Shown here piece by piece: positions 32,287 to 40,985 of a DNA stretch of 64,000 bases (positions are counted from its first letter, which is position 1; the number at the start of each line of letters is the position of its first letter). The position numbers and the translations under genes are program-made. Below the pieces are notes generated by a model that saw nothing but the letters and a program-made list of their open reading frames with translations, made no database searches and had not been told where the DNA came from. The stretch is from UBA6055 sp965203755 (GTDB lineage Bacteria > Chloroflexota > Anaerolineae > Aggregatilineales > Phototrophicaceae), in contig OZ241910.1 in assembly GCA_965203755.1 (NCBI GenBank), positions 186,001 through 250,000 on the forward strand, written 5' to 3'.

Positions 32287-34725
32287 TTATCCAAGCCCTT
32301 CCATCAATTCGCTTATCTCAAAGTTTAATAGGAATTCAGCGTAGTAGCTCTGAAACAAATCTTTCAGATAATCTGTTAAATCAATATAATCATCGCCTCT
32401 CCCGTCGCCGTTCATTTGTACGATGGAATAGCTTTTCTTCTTGTTGATGACATATAAAAATAGCGTATGGAAATATACCGATGTGATATAACGGCGGTCG
32501 GCAAGCTGATTTTGTTCTTCGGAAAGCCGTTGCTTTTTTGACTTAAATTTCTTTAAGACTCGACTGCTCATGTTAATATAAATGTTGTTTAATACATTAC
32601 CTTCAACAAGAGGGTGCATGATCACATCATGATCCATTTCAATTCCTTGATCTGCAAGGGTTTCCCATGTCAATATATCTTGTTGATCTTTATCAGCATG
32701 TTCAAATACAAGGCGATGCCCCGGTATACCTAATTTCTCATCTTCTTTAGGTGGCTCTTCTTTGGGCGGTTTCTTTGGCGGTGGTTCGGTCACTTTTATC
32801 CAAAACAGCTGTGAAAACGCGCCATTCGGAGCATTAGGGCTGGTTAAGTTAGCGCGTATCTCCACTTCATCCCCTACCTGCATTTCGTCCGTCGGCTCAA
32901 AGACGACCTTGATTTTGCCATCCTGTGGACTCTTGCGGTTTACAGAAAGGATGTCACTAATATCATTCACCACTCCTTTCCGATCATCGCCTGAAGCATC
33001 ATTGGGCGTATAGGTCATAATCTCTATTTCCATATCACCAGGATCATCCACCCGATCAAAATACTGACTTTCCACATCACTGTCGAACCGTACTGTCTTG
33101 GAACCGCCAAGCGGAACCATAATGACCGGCGTATCGCCAGAATTCTTCGCGTCAATGTGAAAAAAAGATGGGTATCGCTTCGGATTAAATGGTGGCTTGG
33201 GCGGCCGGGGATTGGGCGGTTTGGGTTTTTTCTTCTTTCCACCATCCTCATCCAATTCAAAAGTCTGTTTAATGAGATTTTGCAATTCTTTATTGATGGG
33301 CAAGTCCTCTGCTAGCTGTTTCAGCAGTGCCTCATCCTCAACGTTTTCAAGTGAAAGACGGTCTTTCCGTTGTTTGTATATGTCTCGAAGCTGTCCCTTC
33401 TTTAAGGCATCTCCTAGTTTCTGGCGCAGATAACGAAAGTGTTTGCCCTTTTTAAGACGATCTCGGGATGGCATAGCCAACTCACGGCGGAACTCGCGCC
33501 TAATGTCGGTACAATCCACATGAATGAGTAAGTAGTCTTTTAGCAGGTTAAAACGCAAGCTACGGGTGATAAATTCTGTTGTTAAATCACCGTGAACCTG
33601 GCCGTTCAGTGAGAACAAGACTCGCATGTTGTTTCTGAAAAATTCTTTACGAAGGGCGTCTTTTGTTTCACGGGGACTCTTACCTTCCGCTCGAGTTTTG
33701 AAGACATACACCATCACCTTTATTTTGCCGATGCGCTTATCATTGATTTTGTCAGAAAAGGAATCTTCCACAAAATCGCTGCTTTCTAACCTGCGTTTTA
33801 AACCGAAGATTACGTTAACCTGCCCTCGTTTCCTTTGATAACGTTCGTTGCTTTCAACAATAGTAATAGGGAGTGCCGGTTCATGGAGAAATTCGTCGAG
33901 ACTTCGAGCCATATCTCGATTAAAGAGCTTATTGTCGACAACATCGTAAGAATATAGCTTGATAAGTGTACCCGTGCGAAATACGCAGTGGTGCAACCCA
34001 AGATTAAGCTCTTGTATGTCAAAAGAGGGTATCTTACCGTCTATCTTTAGATACTCATACCAAGTATCTTGAACTTCCGTTTCTTCCTCATGCGAAAGTG
34101 GGTGGCTACGTACAAGCGTAAAGCCGAACCGGCCCGTTCTATCATACCGTTTTGAAGCGATGAGTTGGTAACGCTTCTCTCCACAAAAGGCGATTGCGCC
34201 AGTGCCACCCATATTATATCTGCCATGAACGAAGTGGATTTTCTGTTTGTTGCCTTGCAATAGTGATAGAAAGGTCTTTTCAAAGCGTTCAGGATGCTGA
34301 CCCTCTCCGTCGTCATAAATGATAATGGAGGTATCATTTCGACTGCCGTCTGCCAATATCTGAATAGACCTCGCCTGCTTGCTTCGGGAAGGGATCAAAT
34401 CCCAATTTTTATGGTCGGGGAAAAACCTGTTAATCGCACTTTCAATTGAACGCGGCGCATCTGACGACTTTGGATCAATGCCCGCTTCATAGCATTTACG
34501 CATAAGAATGGCATCAATCGAATTCGTCAGCTTTTCCACTAGCGCGGCAACAGGATTCGACTGCTGATTTTCTACAACACTAAAGTTGCCATCATTTCCA
34601 CCCAGAGGATGCCAGTTAGACTGATCAAAGATGTCAGGACGTTCGTCGATGAGTATGTCAATATCCGTCTCATTTTTGGCTTTGTACAGCTGCCAGAAAA
34701 GCTCTTCATATTTCGAGTAAAACAT
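32287..34725 (-). CDS. GHKL (Hsp90/MORC-like) ATPase with Pro-rich linkers, putative defence protein
   Basis: This large soluble protein has 812 residues. Residues about 40-190 carry a GHKL ATP-binding fold: N-box AALVEKLTNSIDAILM, G1 IIIYDDGEGQHPE and G2 HGRYNMGGTGAIAF. Next comes an S5-like region, a basic helical segment, a Lys/Pro linker (KKKKPKPPNPRPPKPP), a beta-rich Ig-like part, a second Pro linker (EPPPKKPPKEEPPK) and a helical C-terminus. Prokaryotic Hsp90/MORC-like ATPases have been linked to restriction-modification contexts. ATG at 34725 follows TTGGAG. The gene is visibly AT-richer than its neighbours and sits beside a gene remnant, so horizontal transfer is likely. No nuclease domain is visible and the role is inferred. 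Confidence 0.75.
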   Translation of the reverse strand: MFYSKYEELFWQLYKAKNETDIDILIDERPDIFDQSNWHPLGGNDGNFSVVENQQSNPVAALVEKLTNSIDAILMRKCYEAGIDPKSSDAPRSIESAINRFFPDHKNWDLIPSRSKQARSIQILADGSRNDTSIIIYDDGEGQHPERFEKTFLSLLQGNKQKIHFVHGRYNMGGTGAIAFCGEKRYQLIASKRYDRTGRFGFTLVRSHPLSHEEETEVQDTWYEYLKIDGKIPSFDIQELNLGLHHCVFRTGTLIKLYSYDVVDNKLFNRDMARSLDEFLHEPALPITIVESNERYQRKRGQVNVIFGLKRRLESSDFVEDSFSDKINDKRIGKIKVMVYVFKTRAEGKSPRETKDALRKEFFRNNMRVLFSLNGQVHGDLTTEFITRSLRFNLLKDYLLIHVDCTDIRREFRRELAMPSRDRLKKGKHFRYLRQKLGDALKKGQLRDIYKQRKDRLSLENVEDEALLKQLAEDLPINKELQNLIKQTFELDEDGGKKKKPKPPNPRPPKPPFNPKRYPSFFHIDAKNSGDTPVIMVPLGGSKTVRFDSDVESQYFDRVDDPGDMEIEIMTYTPNDASGDDRKGVVNDISDILSVNRKSPQDGKIKVVFEPTDEMQVGDEVEIRANLTSPNAPNGAFSQLFWIKVTEPPPKKPPKEEPPKEDEKLGIPGHRLVFEHADKDQQDILTWETLADQGIEMDHDVIMHPLVEGNVLNNIYINMSSRVLKKFKSKKQRLSEEQNQLADRRYITSVYFHTLFLYVINKKKSYSIVQMNGDGRGDDYIDLTDYLKDLFQSYYAEFLLNFEISELMEGLG

Positions 34726-34792
34726 AAACGCTCCAATATCAAACGGGAATGCTTGATTAAGATACACGATACATTAAAACACTGCAACAGCC

Positions 34793-34964
34793 TTATTCCT
34801 GCCCCGCCTCTTCCGGCTCGTCTTCGGGGACAATATGCAAACCGGCGCCGCCCGCGCTTCATAAAAGCGGCGCAGCGCTGTCGGCCGGCGGGATTGCTGG
34901 CATCGCCGATGGGACGGGTCATTTTGTGTTCAAACAATGTGGATCGAATCCCAGTGATTTTCAT
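34793..34964 (-). pseudogene. Remnant of an enolase-superfamily (mandelate racemase-like) gene
   Basis: ATG at 34964 starts MKITGIRSTLFEHKMTRPIG followed by DASNPAGRQR, a typical N-terminus of mandelate racemase/muconate lactonising enzymes. Coding similarity then stops. The remaining 90 bases read, in another frame, GAGLHIVPEDEPEEAGQE and a stop, which looks like a natural C-terminus. The simplest view is a large internal deletion leaving both ends of one or two genes. It lies between the SDR gene and the GHKL ATPase gene, so arrival of the latter may have caused the loss. Confidence 0.6.
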
Positions 34965-35059
34965 AATAATAGCCAATGCTCTAACGTTGAATTTACTTCC
35001 AAATCATGGCCTTTGCTTATTTTCGATTGGGAAATCTAAGGATTAGCAGGGCTGTGCCT

Positions 35060-35833
35060 TTATTCGGGCGTTACATAGGCGGCGGTGATGCCGCCGTCAA
35101 CCAGGAAGGCGCTCCCGGTCACAAAAGAGGACTCATCCGACGCCAGGAACAGGGCGGCCTTGGCGATTTCTTCGGCTTCGCCAAACCGTCCCATCGGAAT
35201 ATGAACCAGGCGGCGGTTTTTCTTGGCGTCAGTATCCAGATATTTCATCAGCAGCTCGGTACGCAAGGGGCCGGGACAGAGGGCATTGACGCGGATATTT
35301 TCCTGTGCGTGAACCACCGCCAGTTCGCGTGACATCGCCAGAACCGCGCCTTTGCTGGCGGTATAAGCCAGCTGGGGCGTCGCCGCGCCCAGAACAGCCA
35401 CAAAGGAAGCGGTATTGATGATGCTGCCGCCGCCGGCGCGCTGCAAAGCCGGAATGCCATACTTGCAGCCAAGAAACACCCCTTTGGCATTGATGGCCAT
35501 GGTCGCATCCCAGACCGCTTCAGTCGTATTGACGGCATCATCATCGGCGGCGTGGCTGATGCCGGCATTGTTGAAGAGGATGTCGAGCCGGCCATAAGCC
35601 GCTTCGGCCGCTGCAATCATATTCCGGCAGTCGCCGGCTTTTGATACATCAGCATGAACATAACGCGCCTGTCCATCCTGCGCGGCGATTTCGGCGCAGG
35701 TTTTTTCGCCGGCATCGCTGTTAATGTCCACAGCGACGACCGATGCGCCTTCAAGGGCAAACAGCAAGGCCGTCTGACAGCCGATGCCGCTTCCGGCGCC
35801 GGTGACAAGCGCCACTTTATTTTTTAATCGCAT
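35060..35833 (-). CDS. Short-chain dehydrogenase/reductase (SDR)
   Basis: This classical SDR of 257 residues has cofactor motif VTGAGSGIGCQTALL, structural NNAG in ILFNNAGISHA, catalytic Ser in INTASFVAVLG, the YTASKGAV Tyr-x3-Lys pair, and LCPGPLRTELL. The Asp after the second strand (VVAVDINSDAG) indicates NAD(H) preference. It follows the glutamine-synthetase-like gene by 53 bases and precedes the enolase-superfamily remnant, so it once belonged to a longer catabolic operon, probably for a sugar acid or polyol. Substrate not determinable. Confidence 0.9.
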   Translation of the reverse strand: MRLKNKVALVTGAGSGIGCQTALLFALEGASVVAVDINSDAGEKTCAEIAAQDGQARYVHADVSKAGDCRNMIAAAEAAYGRLDILFNNAGISHAADDDAVNTTEAVWDATMAINAKGVFLGCKYGIPALQRAGGGSIINTASFVAVLGAATPQLAYTASKGAVLAMSRELAVVHAQENIRVNALCPGPLRTELLMKYLDTDAKKNRRLVHIPMGRFGEAEEIAKAALFLASDESSFVTGSAFLVDGGITAAYVTPE

Positions 35834-35886
35834 CGCGTATTCTCATTTCATCAGAATTTTAGAGCGCGGCCAAGGGAATGCGGGCG

Positions 35887-37266
35887 CTAAATGCGTTCAA
35901 AATAACGCTGGCGTTCCCAATCGGTCACCGACTGTCGAAAACTCTCGATTTCGGTGCGGAAGAAATGGCTGTAATGCTCGACGACATCACCGCCAAAGGC
36001 ATCCCGGGCAAAATCGCTGGCTTCAAAGCTGTCCACCGCCGGTTCCAACGCGCCGGGTACCCGCGGCAAATGCCGCGCCGCATACATATCCCCCTCAAAG
36101 ATTTCGGGCGGCTCGATCCGATTGGCGATGCCATCCAGACCCGATGCCAGCGCGGCCGCATAAGCCAGATAGGGATTGCAGTCGGCGCCGGGAACGCGGC
36201 ATTCAATACGCAGACTGCCGCCATGCCCCACCACGCGGAAACCGGCCGTTCGGTTGTCATAACTCCAGGCAATCCGCGTCGGCGCCCAGGAGCCATCTTC
36301 ATAACGTTTGTACGAATTGACCGTCGGGGCATAGAAGACCATCAATTCGGGCAGATGCGCCATCCAGCCGCCCAAAAACCAGCGAAAGACATCTGATGCG
36401 GCCAGCGGCCCCAGCGGCCTGTCGCCGACAAAGGCGTTCTTATCGCCATCAAAGAGGCTAAGGTGAATATGACAGCTTGAACCCGCTTGGCCGGCATAGG
36501 GCTTGGCCATAAACGTCAAACTATAGCCGAGACTGTCGGCGATTTCTTTCAGGCATTGTTTCATAATAACATGGCGGTCGGCCATAGTGAGCAGGTCGGC
36601 ATAGCGGATATTGAGTTCATGCTGCCCCAGCCCCCATTCGCCCTTGCTGTTTTCGACCGGAATGCCGGAGCGTTTGAGATGATAACGGGCATTGGCGGTC
36701 AATTTTTCTTCCCGCGTCCCTTGCAGGATATGATAATCTTCAATGTACCAGCCCAGCGGCTTGAGGTCGGCGTATCGCTTGTCATGCGCCTGCCGATACG
36801 AATCCTCATACACATAGTATTCGAGTTCGGAAGCGGCATTGACCCGATATCCCTGCGTCTGCGCCTGGTTTAGCTGGCGGCGCAGAATCGAACGCGGCGC
36901 CACGGCGACCGGCTGATGGCTCTTTTCATCCGCCACATCACAAAGCACCAAAGCCGTCTTGTCCAGCCAGCTGGCGATACGCAGTGTACTCATATCCGGC
37001 GCCAGGTGAAAATCGCCATAACCCAGTTCCCAGTTGGCAAAGCGATAGCCGGGCACGGGTTCCATCTCCATATCCACCGTGAGCAAATAATCACAGGCGT
37101 GCGTACCGCGCCGCGCGGCTTCAGCCACAAAGTATTCGGCATCGAAACGTTTGCCCATCAGCCGCCCGAAATGATCGGTAAAGGCGACGATGACCGTTTC
37201 GATTTCTTCGGCGGCGACTTGCTGTGACAAGGTTTTTTCATCCAAGAGGCCGCGTTGTTTTTGCAT
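35887..37266 (-). CDS. Glutamine synthetase-like gamma-glutamyl ligase (GlnA/PuuA/GlnT group)
   Basis: This 459-residue type I glutamine-synthetase-fold ligase has the metal/glutamate site ASELEYYVYED, then EWGLGQHELNIRYAD, KPYAGQAGSSCHIHLSLF with the ATP-side His, and a C-terminal ECRVPGADCNPYLAYAAALA. The N-terminal region TVIVAFTDHFGRLMGKRF is typical of gamma-glutamyl-amine ligases rather than housekeeping GlnA, and no adenylylation motif is obvious. Ligation of glutamate to a polyamine or other amine is therefore likely. ATG at 37266 follows GGAAAGGAC; a 43-residue upstream extension overlapping the methyltransferase gene is rejected. Its leader closely resembles the leader of the methyltransferase gene. 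Confidence 0.88.
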   Translation of the reverse strand: MQKQRGLLDEKTLSQQVAAEEIETVIVAFTDHFGRLMGKRFDAEYFVAEAARRGTHACDYLLTVDMEMEPVPGYRFANWELGYGDFHLAPDMSTLRIASWLDKTALVLCDVADEKSHQPVAVAPRSILRRQLNQAQTQGYRVNAASELEYYVYEDSYRQAHDKRYADLKPLGWYIEDYHILQGTREEKLTANARYHLKRSGIPVENSKGEWGLGQHELNIRYADLLTMADRHVIMKQCLKEIADSLGYSLTFMAKPYAGQAGSSCHIHLSLFDGDKNAFVGDRPLGPLAASDVFRWFLGGWMAHLPELMVFYAPTVNSYKRYEDGSWAPTRIAWSYDNRTAGFRVVGHGGSLRIECRVPGADCNPYLAYAAALASGLDGIANRIEPPEIFEGDMYAARHLPRVPGALEPAVDSFEASDFARDAFGGDVVEHYSHFFRTEIESFRQSVTDWERQRYFERI

Positions 37267-37294
37267 GTCGCTGTCCTTTCCGCTTGTGCTCGAT

Positions 37295-40087
37295 TCAATG
37301 CTGTTCATAGGGCCGGCCGGTGATGGACGGCTCGCGGGTGAGTTCGCGGCGGATGGCGGCGGCAAGCTCTTCGTCGATGCCCAGCGCGGCGACAATCATA
37401 TCATCCAGCTTCTTTCTTGTTTCGCATTCATTCATCTGCGGCAGCGGCAGCAGAATTGAATCGCAAAGGTCATCATAGGCGGCGGCCATCATCTTGACCT
37501 TGGCCTCATCCATTTTAACAAAATCGGGAACGGGAATGCGCCGCAAATCATTCATAGAAAACTGCGGATACGAGGGTATCTTATTCGTTCGGTCGCCAAG
37601 AATCGCCAAAACACCAATCGCTGAATTGAGATAGACACAAATCGCTTTTTCAACCGTCTCAACATCAAGAGCCTCATAATTCCCAGTAGGCTTGCATGGC
37701 ACCCACATTGAACTCAAGCCGCTTTGAGGAAGCCGAACACTGAATGCGCGGACCGTATTTAAGCGGGCCCGCATTGCCAATAATAACGTTCCTCGCTGAT
37801 CCCACAAGGCATCTGCCTGTTTCGTTTTATCTGACTTTGGAACGATGTAGGTATCGTGACTGGCTGACATTTTTTGCACAAAGTCTGTTTTATGATCCCA
37901 AAGAGCGATCATCGCCTTATTATCAGGAACTTCCGATTTCCTAAACATACCTCTGATTCCGCGTCCGTCAGGGGATACCTTAGCCAAATTACCAAGTTCT
38001 TGTGTTCGAAATATCCGACCTTCCCGCAGTTCAATGAATCGTTCACACAAGTAAGGCGATAAGAACTGCACCGCGCCCCAGTCGCCAGCGGCGATTCGTT
38101 CGGTGGGCCATTCTTGTACTGTGCCTTTGATGCGCTCTCGCTTGTCGTCGATAATGTCTTGCGCGGCACCGATTGCTGCGGCTGGTGTGGGCGGATTTTC
38201 GTACAGGTTGATGACGCGGGTAGGCGGTTTGTCGGACTCGCTTTGCCAGCGGCGGCAGACGAGCAGCATTTCGCCAATGTTTGTATTTTCGGAAAAGTAA
38301 ATGCGACTGGGGTCGTGGGAGGTAACGATGGTTTCAATGTGAAATCTTTCGGCAAGGTACTGACGCATCATCCGCGTCGAATAATTCGTTGCGCCAACGA
38401 GAGGCAATACAACAGCGACGGTACCGCCGCTTGGTTTGGCTATGAAGTCAGCCAGCGCCAGGAAACCGCCGCCATTGTGTGAACGGTGGATGCCGCCTTC
38501 AATAGCATCGAACAGTTCTTTTTCGCGCGCTTTGAGCATCTTCTCTTCCTGGCGGCTGAACTGGTCATGGCGCAGGCTGTCGCGGGTGAAGGGCGGGTTC
38601 ATAATGATAAGGTCGGCCGGCTCGGCTTGGACGACTTCCTGCCCGGTGTCAATCTGCTCGACGCCGTTCGGCCACGGCAGCAGCCGCGGCTGGCGGTCAG
38701 CCTGCGGACTCAGAAACTCCAGCGAACCAAGAAACGCGGCGCCGTGTTCGACGCCAAGCAACGCGCGGCCAATTTTCATCTTGCGGAAGGTGGTCGTCGG
38801 CGAAAGCAGCCCCAAGGTGGTCGCCGCCAGATGCGTCGCCGTCAAATTGACGTCATAGCCGGTCAAGACGGATTCAATCAGCGCCTGCGAAACGCCATTT
38901 CGATTGCCACCGGCGGCGGCTAAATCGCGGATTCGTTCGGCGGCCGCCATGAGGAGCGTCCCAGTGCCGCAGGCCGGGTCAGTGATTCGCAGACGGGCAA
39001 TCGCGGCGCTGTCCGACCAATCGCATATATCCTTGCCGATGGCCAAAGCGGCCAGCAGAGTCGCGGCGGCGGTGGTCGTATAGAATGAGCCATCATAGCG
39101 GGCGGTCTCGAGGACTTTATGGAAGATGCGCCCAAGCAGGTCGTGACGGAGGCCGACGATATTGCGCGTGACCTTCATGGCGGCGCGGGCCGTTCCCTGC
39201 ACGGCGGCCGAGAAGGCGGCATCCTGGGCGCAGCCGCGCAGGGCATTGCGGGCGGTGGCGAAAATCGGCTTGTAATCCACCGCCAGCCACAAATCCCAAG
39301 CCTTATAAAATAAATCGATTGGATCTTCGCTTTCGGCGCAATGGGCGGCTGTCGGCGGCGGCCAATCGCCCTCGAATGAACGCAGCGGCGAGAAGCGATT
39401 GTCCCACAAAGGCGCGATTTCGTGGCGGCGCTTGTCCAGCTGGGTATGAAACATGGCGGCGGTGGCGATGACCAGCATGGCGCGTTTGGCGGCTTGATTG
39501 TAGCGGCTGGAAGGCGAGTCGGCTGCGATTTTCAGCGGCTTGCCGGCCGGCAAATCCAGGCATTCGGCCAGGTCTTGCTTTTGACTTTCGCTCAAACGGG
39601 CGACGGCGCGGTCGAGGCTGAAGGAAAGCGCGTTGGCGATGCTGTCGGGTTCGCCCAGCTGGTCGGGTATTTTCTTGATGACGCGCGCCAGCTGATCCAG
39701 ATCGCCCGACTGCCACTTGGTCTTGGCGGCCGGCGGCCGATCTTTATGAGTCCGCAAAACATAGATAACCTCGCATTCGGCAAGGTCGGCGGCCGAAAAG
39801 AGATTGTCGGGATAGCACACCGCGACGGCGCAGTCGGCTAATTCCTGGTCGAGTCGAGCGTCAGCGTCTTTGATGGCCGAACGTCTCTTGCCGGCGGCCT
39901 GGCCCCGTTCGGCTTCCAATGCGACTTTGATGTATCCCAGCTGGACTTCGACGTCCAGCCGCCGGCCGCCGGCCTGCGCGCTTTCTTCATTGGCGTCCAG
40001 CTGTCGCTCGCGCAAGGCGGCCGCCAGCCAGGTATTCAGCGCGCTTTCGTACTTAGGTCTCTGCATAATTTGCCCAACGTTTTGCAT
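37295..40087 (-). CDS. Adenine-specific DNA methyltransferase, type IIG-like (930 aa), with possible nuclease-like N-terminus
   Basis: Domains in order: residues 10-110 hold RRLDVEVQLGYIKVALEAE, whose Asp45 and Glu58/Glu60 fit a degenerate PD-(D/E)xK nuclease layout. A helical region of about 250 residues follows, then an N6-adenine methyltransferase with SAM motif DPACGTGTLLMAA (370) and catalytic NPPF (497). The C-terminal specificity-type region (about 600-880) ends in SMNDLRRIPVPDF. Single-chain type IIG enzymes and BREX PglX have this order. ATG at 40087 is used, with GGAAGGACAGCGGC before it; it overlaps the TOPRIM gene by 35 bases, so it is translationally coupled. GC content is host-like, unlike the two genes upstream of it. 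Whether it cuts DNA is not shown. Confidence 0.85.
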   Translation of the reverse strand: MQNVGQIMQRPKYESALNTWLAAALRERQLDANEESAQAGGRRLDVEVQLGYIKVALEAERGQAAGKRRSAIKDADARLDQELADCAVAVCYPDNLFSAADLAECEVIYVLRTHKDRPPAAKTKWQSGDLDQLARVIKKIPDQLGEPDSIANALSFSLDRAVARLSESQKQDLAECLDLPAGKPLKIAADSPSSRYNQAAKRAMLVIATAAMFHTQLDKRRHEIAPLWDNRFSPLRSFEGDWPPPTAAHCAESEDPIDLFYKAWDLWLAVDYKPIFATARNALRGCAQDAAFSAAVQGTARAAMKVTRNIVGLRHDLLGRIFHKVLETARYDGSFYTTTAAATLLAALAIGKDICDWSDSAAIARLRITDPACGTGTLLMAAAERIRDLAAAGGNRNGVSQALIESVLTGYDVNLTATHLAATTLGLLSPTTTFRKMKIGRALLGVEHGAAFLGSLEFLSPQADRQPRLLPWPNGVEQIDTGQEVVQAEPADLIIMNPPFTRDSLRHDQFSRQEEKMLKAREKELFDAIEGGIHRSHNGGGFLALADFIAKPSGGTVAVVLPLVGATNYSTRMMRQYLAERFHIETIVTSHDPSRIYFSENTNIGEMLLVCRRWQSESDKPPTRVINLYENPPTPAAAIGAAQDIIDDKRERIKGTVQEWPTERIAAGDWGAVQFLSPYLCERFIELREGRIFRTQELGNLAKVSPDGRGIRGMFRKSEVPDNKAMIALWDHKTDFVQKMSASHDTYIVPKSDKTKQADALWDQRGTLLLAMRARLNTVRAFSVRLPQSGLSSMWVPCKPTGNYEALDVETVEKAICVYLNSAIGVLAILGDRTNKIPSYPQFSMNDLRRIPVPDFVKMDEAKVKMMAAAYDDLCDSILLPLPQMNECETRKKLDDMIVAALGIDEELAAAIRRELTREPSITGRPYEQH

Positions 40088-40985
40088 GCCGCTGTCCTTC
40101 CTGGCGGATGATGCGATATGGCGGGTTGTCGGATTCCCATTTGCGGATGTAGCTGAATAATGATGTTTCCGTAAAATATCCGTATTCGTAAGACTTATGC
40201 AAATTTCCAGTCATTTCCTTGTCGTTCATGCTGTGAGGCAAATCGTCTCCGAATTGCGATTTGAAAAGAGTCGGTAGAATAACTGCCATGATTTCTAGGA
40301 CATCTTTGCCGCGGCAGAGTTGGATATTATATTCTTCCTGTGGATATTCTTTCCGCAGTTCTTCAATTTCTTCTAACAATACCTCGCTTGAAATCCCTCT
40401 CTCGTTTTCCGCCAGCCTTCTCGCAATCCAGTCTCGGTCAAGTTTCAGTCCATCAATAAACTCCTCAAAATGAATCTCTTTGAATTTAAGTCCATAATCC
40501 TCGATATGGTTAAGCAGACGAAAGTAACCCAATTCCGCCGCCAGGCGCAGCGCCTCTTTTTTCAGTTTCTCCGCAAACTCATGTATTTGTTCAATCTCAT
40601 AATCAAAGAACGTATGTCGCAAGGTTTTCTTGAGCGCGGGCGAGTTCAGCAAAATCAATTCCATATCCGGGCAACAGTCATCATAGAGCAGATTCTTTAT
40701 ACGGAGTTCATCCGCTTGGCAAATGAGCCAATAATCCGAATCAACAATGGCGGCAATGCCTGGCAAGCCGCGCAACATTGGGGTTTTGAGTGTGTCTATA
40801 ATAACGTCTTTGCCTTTTCCACGGGGTACGGGGTATAGGAAACATTTTTTATTCTTATATTCTTCCCACAACACTGCGTCAGTTTTTCCCTCCACCATGA
40901 CAAAGGTTTCATGCTTCTTATCAGGATACCTTCGCCTCATGAAGATTTCGGGGACAACACTAGGTGTGTATTCTGAATTCGGCAT
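40053..40985 (-). CDS. ariB: DUF4435 TOPRIM-type protein (AriB-like, PARIS)
   Basis: This 310-residue protein has a TOPRIM-like N-terminal fold. Glu32 lies in FVMVEGKTDAVLWEEY and the Asp82-x-Asp84 pair in AAIVDSDYWLICQ, the metal-binding positions of TOPRIM nucleases. A helical C-terminal part follows. DUF4435 partnered with an AAA_15 ATPase is the defining pair of the PARIS anti-phage system, in which AriA holds AriB until a phage anti-restriction protein releases it and AriB cleaves host tRNA. The start overlaps the stop of the ATPase gene (TGATG). The gene is AT-richer than the surrounding chromosome. The PARIS identity is inferred from architecture; other AAA/DUF4435 defence pairs exist. 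Confidence 0.78.
   Translation of the reverse strand: MPNSEYTPSVVPEIFMRRRYPDKKHETFVMVEGKTDAVLWEEYKNKKCFLYPVPRGKGKDVIIDTLKTPMLRGLPGIAAIVDSDYWLICQADELRIKNLLYDDCCPDMELILLNSPALKKTLRHTFFDYEIEQIHEFAEKLKKEALRLAAELGYFRLLNHIEDYGLKFKEIHFEEFIDGLKLDRDWIARRLAENERGISSEVLLEEIEELRKEYPQEEYNIQLCRGKDVLEIMAVILPTLFKSQFGDDLPHSMNDKEMTGNLHKSYEYGYFTETSLFSYIRKWESDNPPYRIIRQEGQRHAKRWANYAET

Noticed and set aside
35784..36320. Arg/Pro-rich plus-strand frame opposite the glutamine-synthetase-like gene
   Set aside because: Shadow of a strongly conserved minus-strand gene with no coding features of its own.
37190..37395. N-terminal extension of the glutamine-synthetase-like protein into the methyltransferase gene
   Set aside because: The extension (Pro/Ser-rich, no family match) is antisense-free overlap only; the ATG at 37266 has a clear ribosome site and matches the family start.
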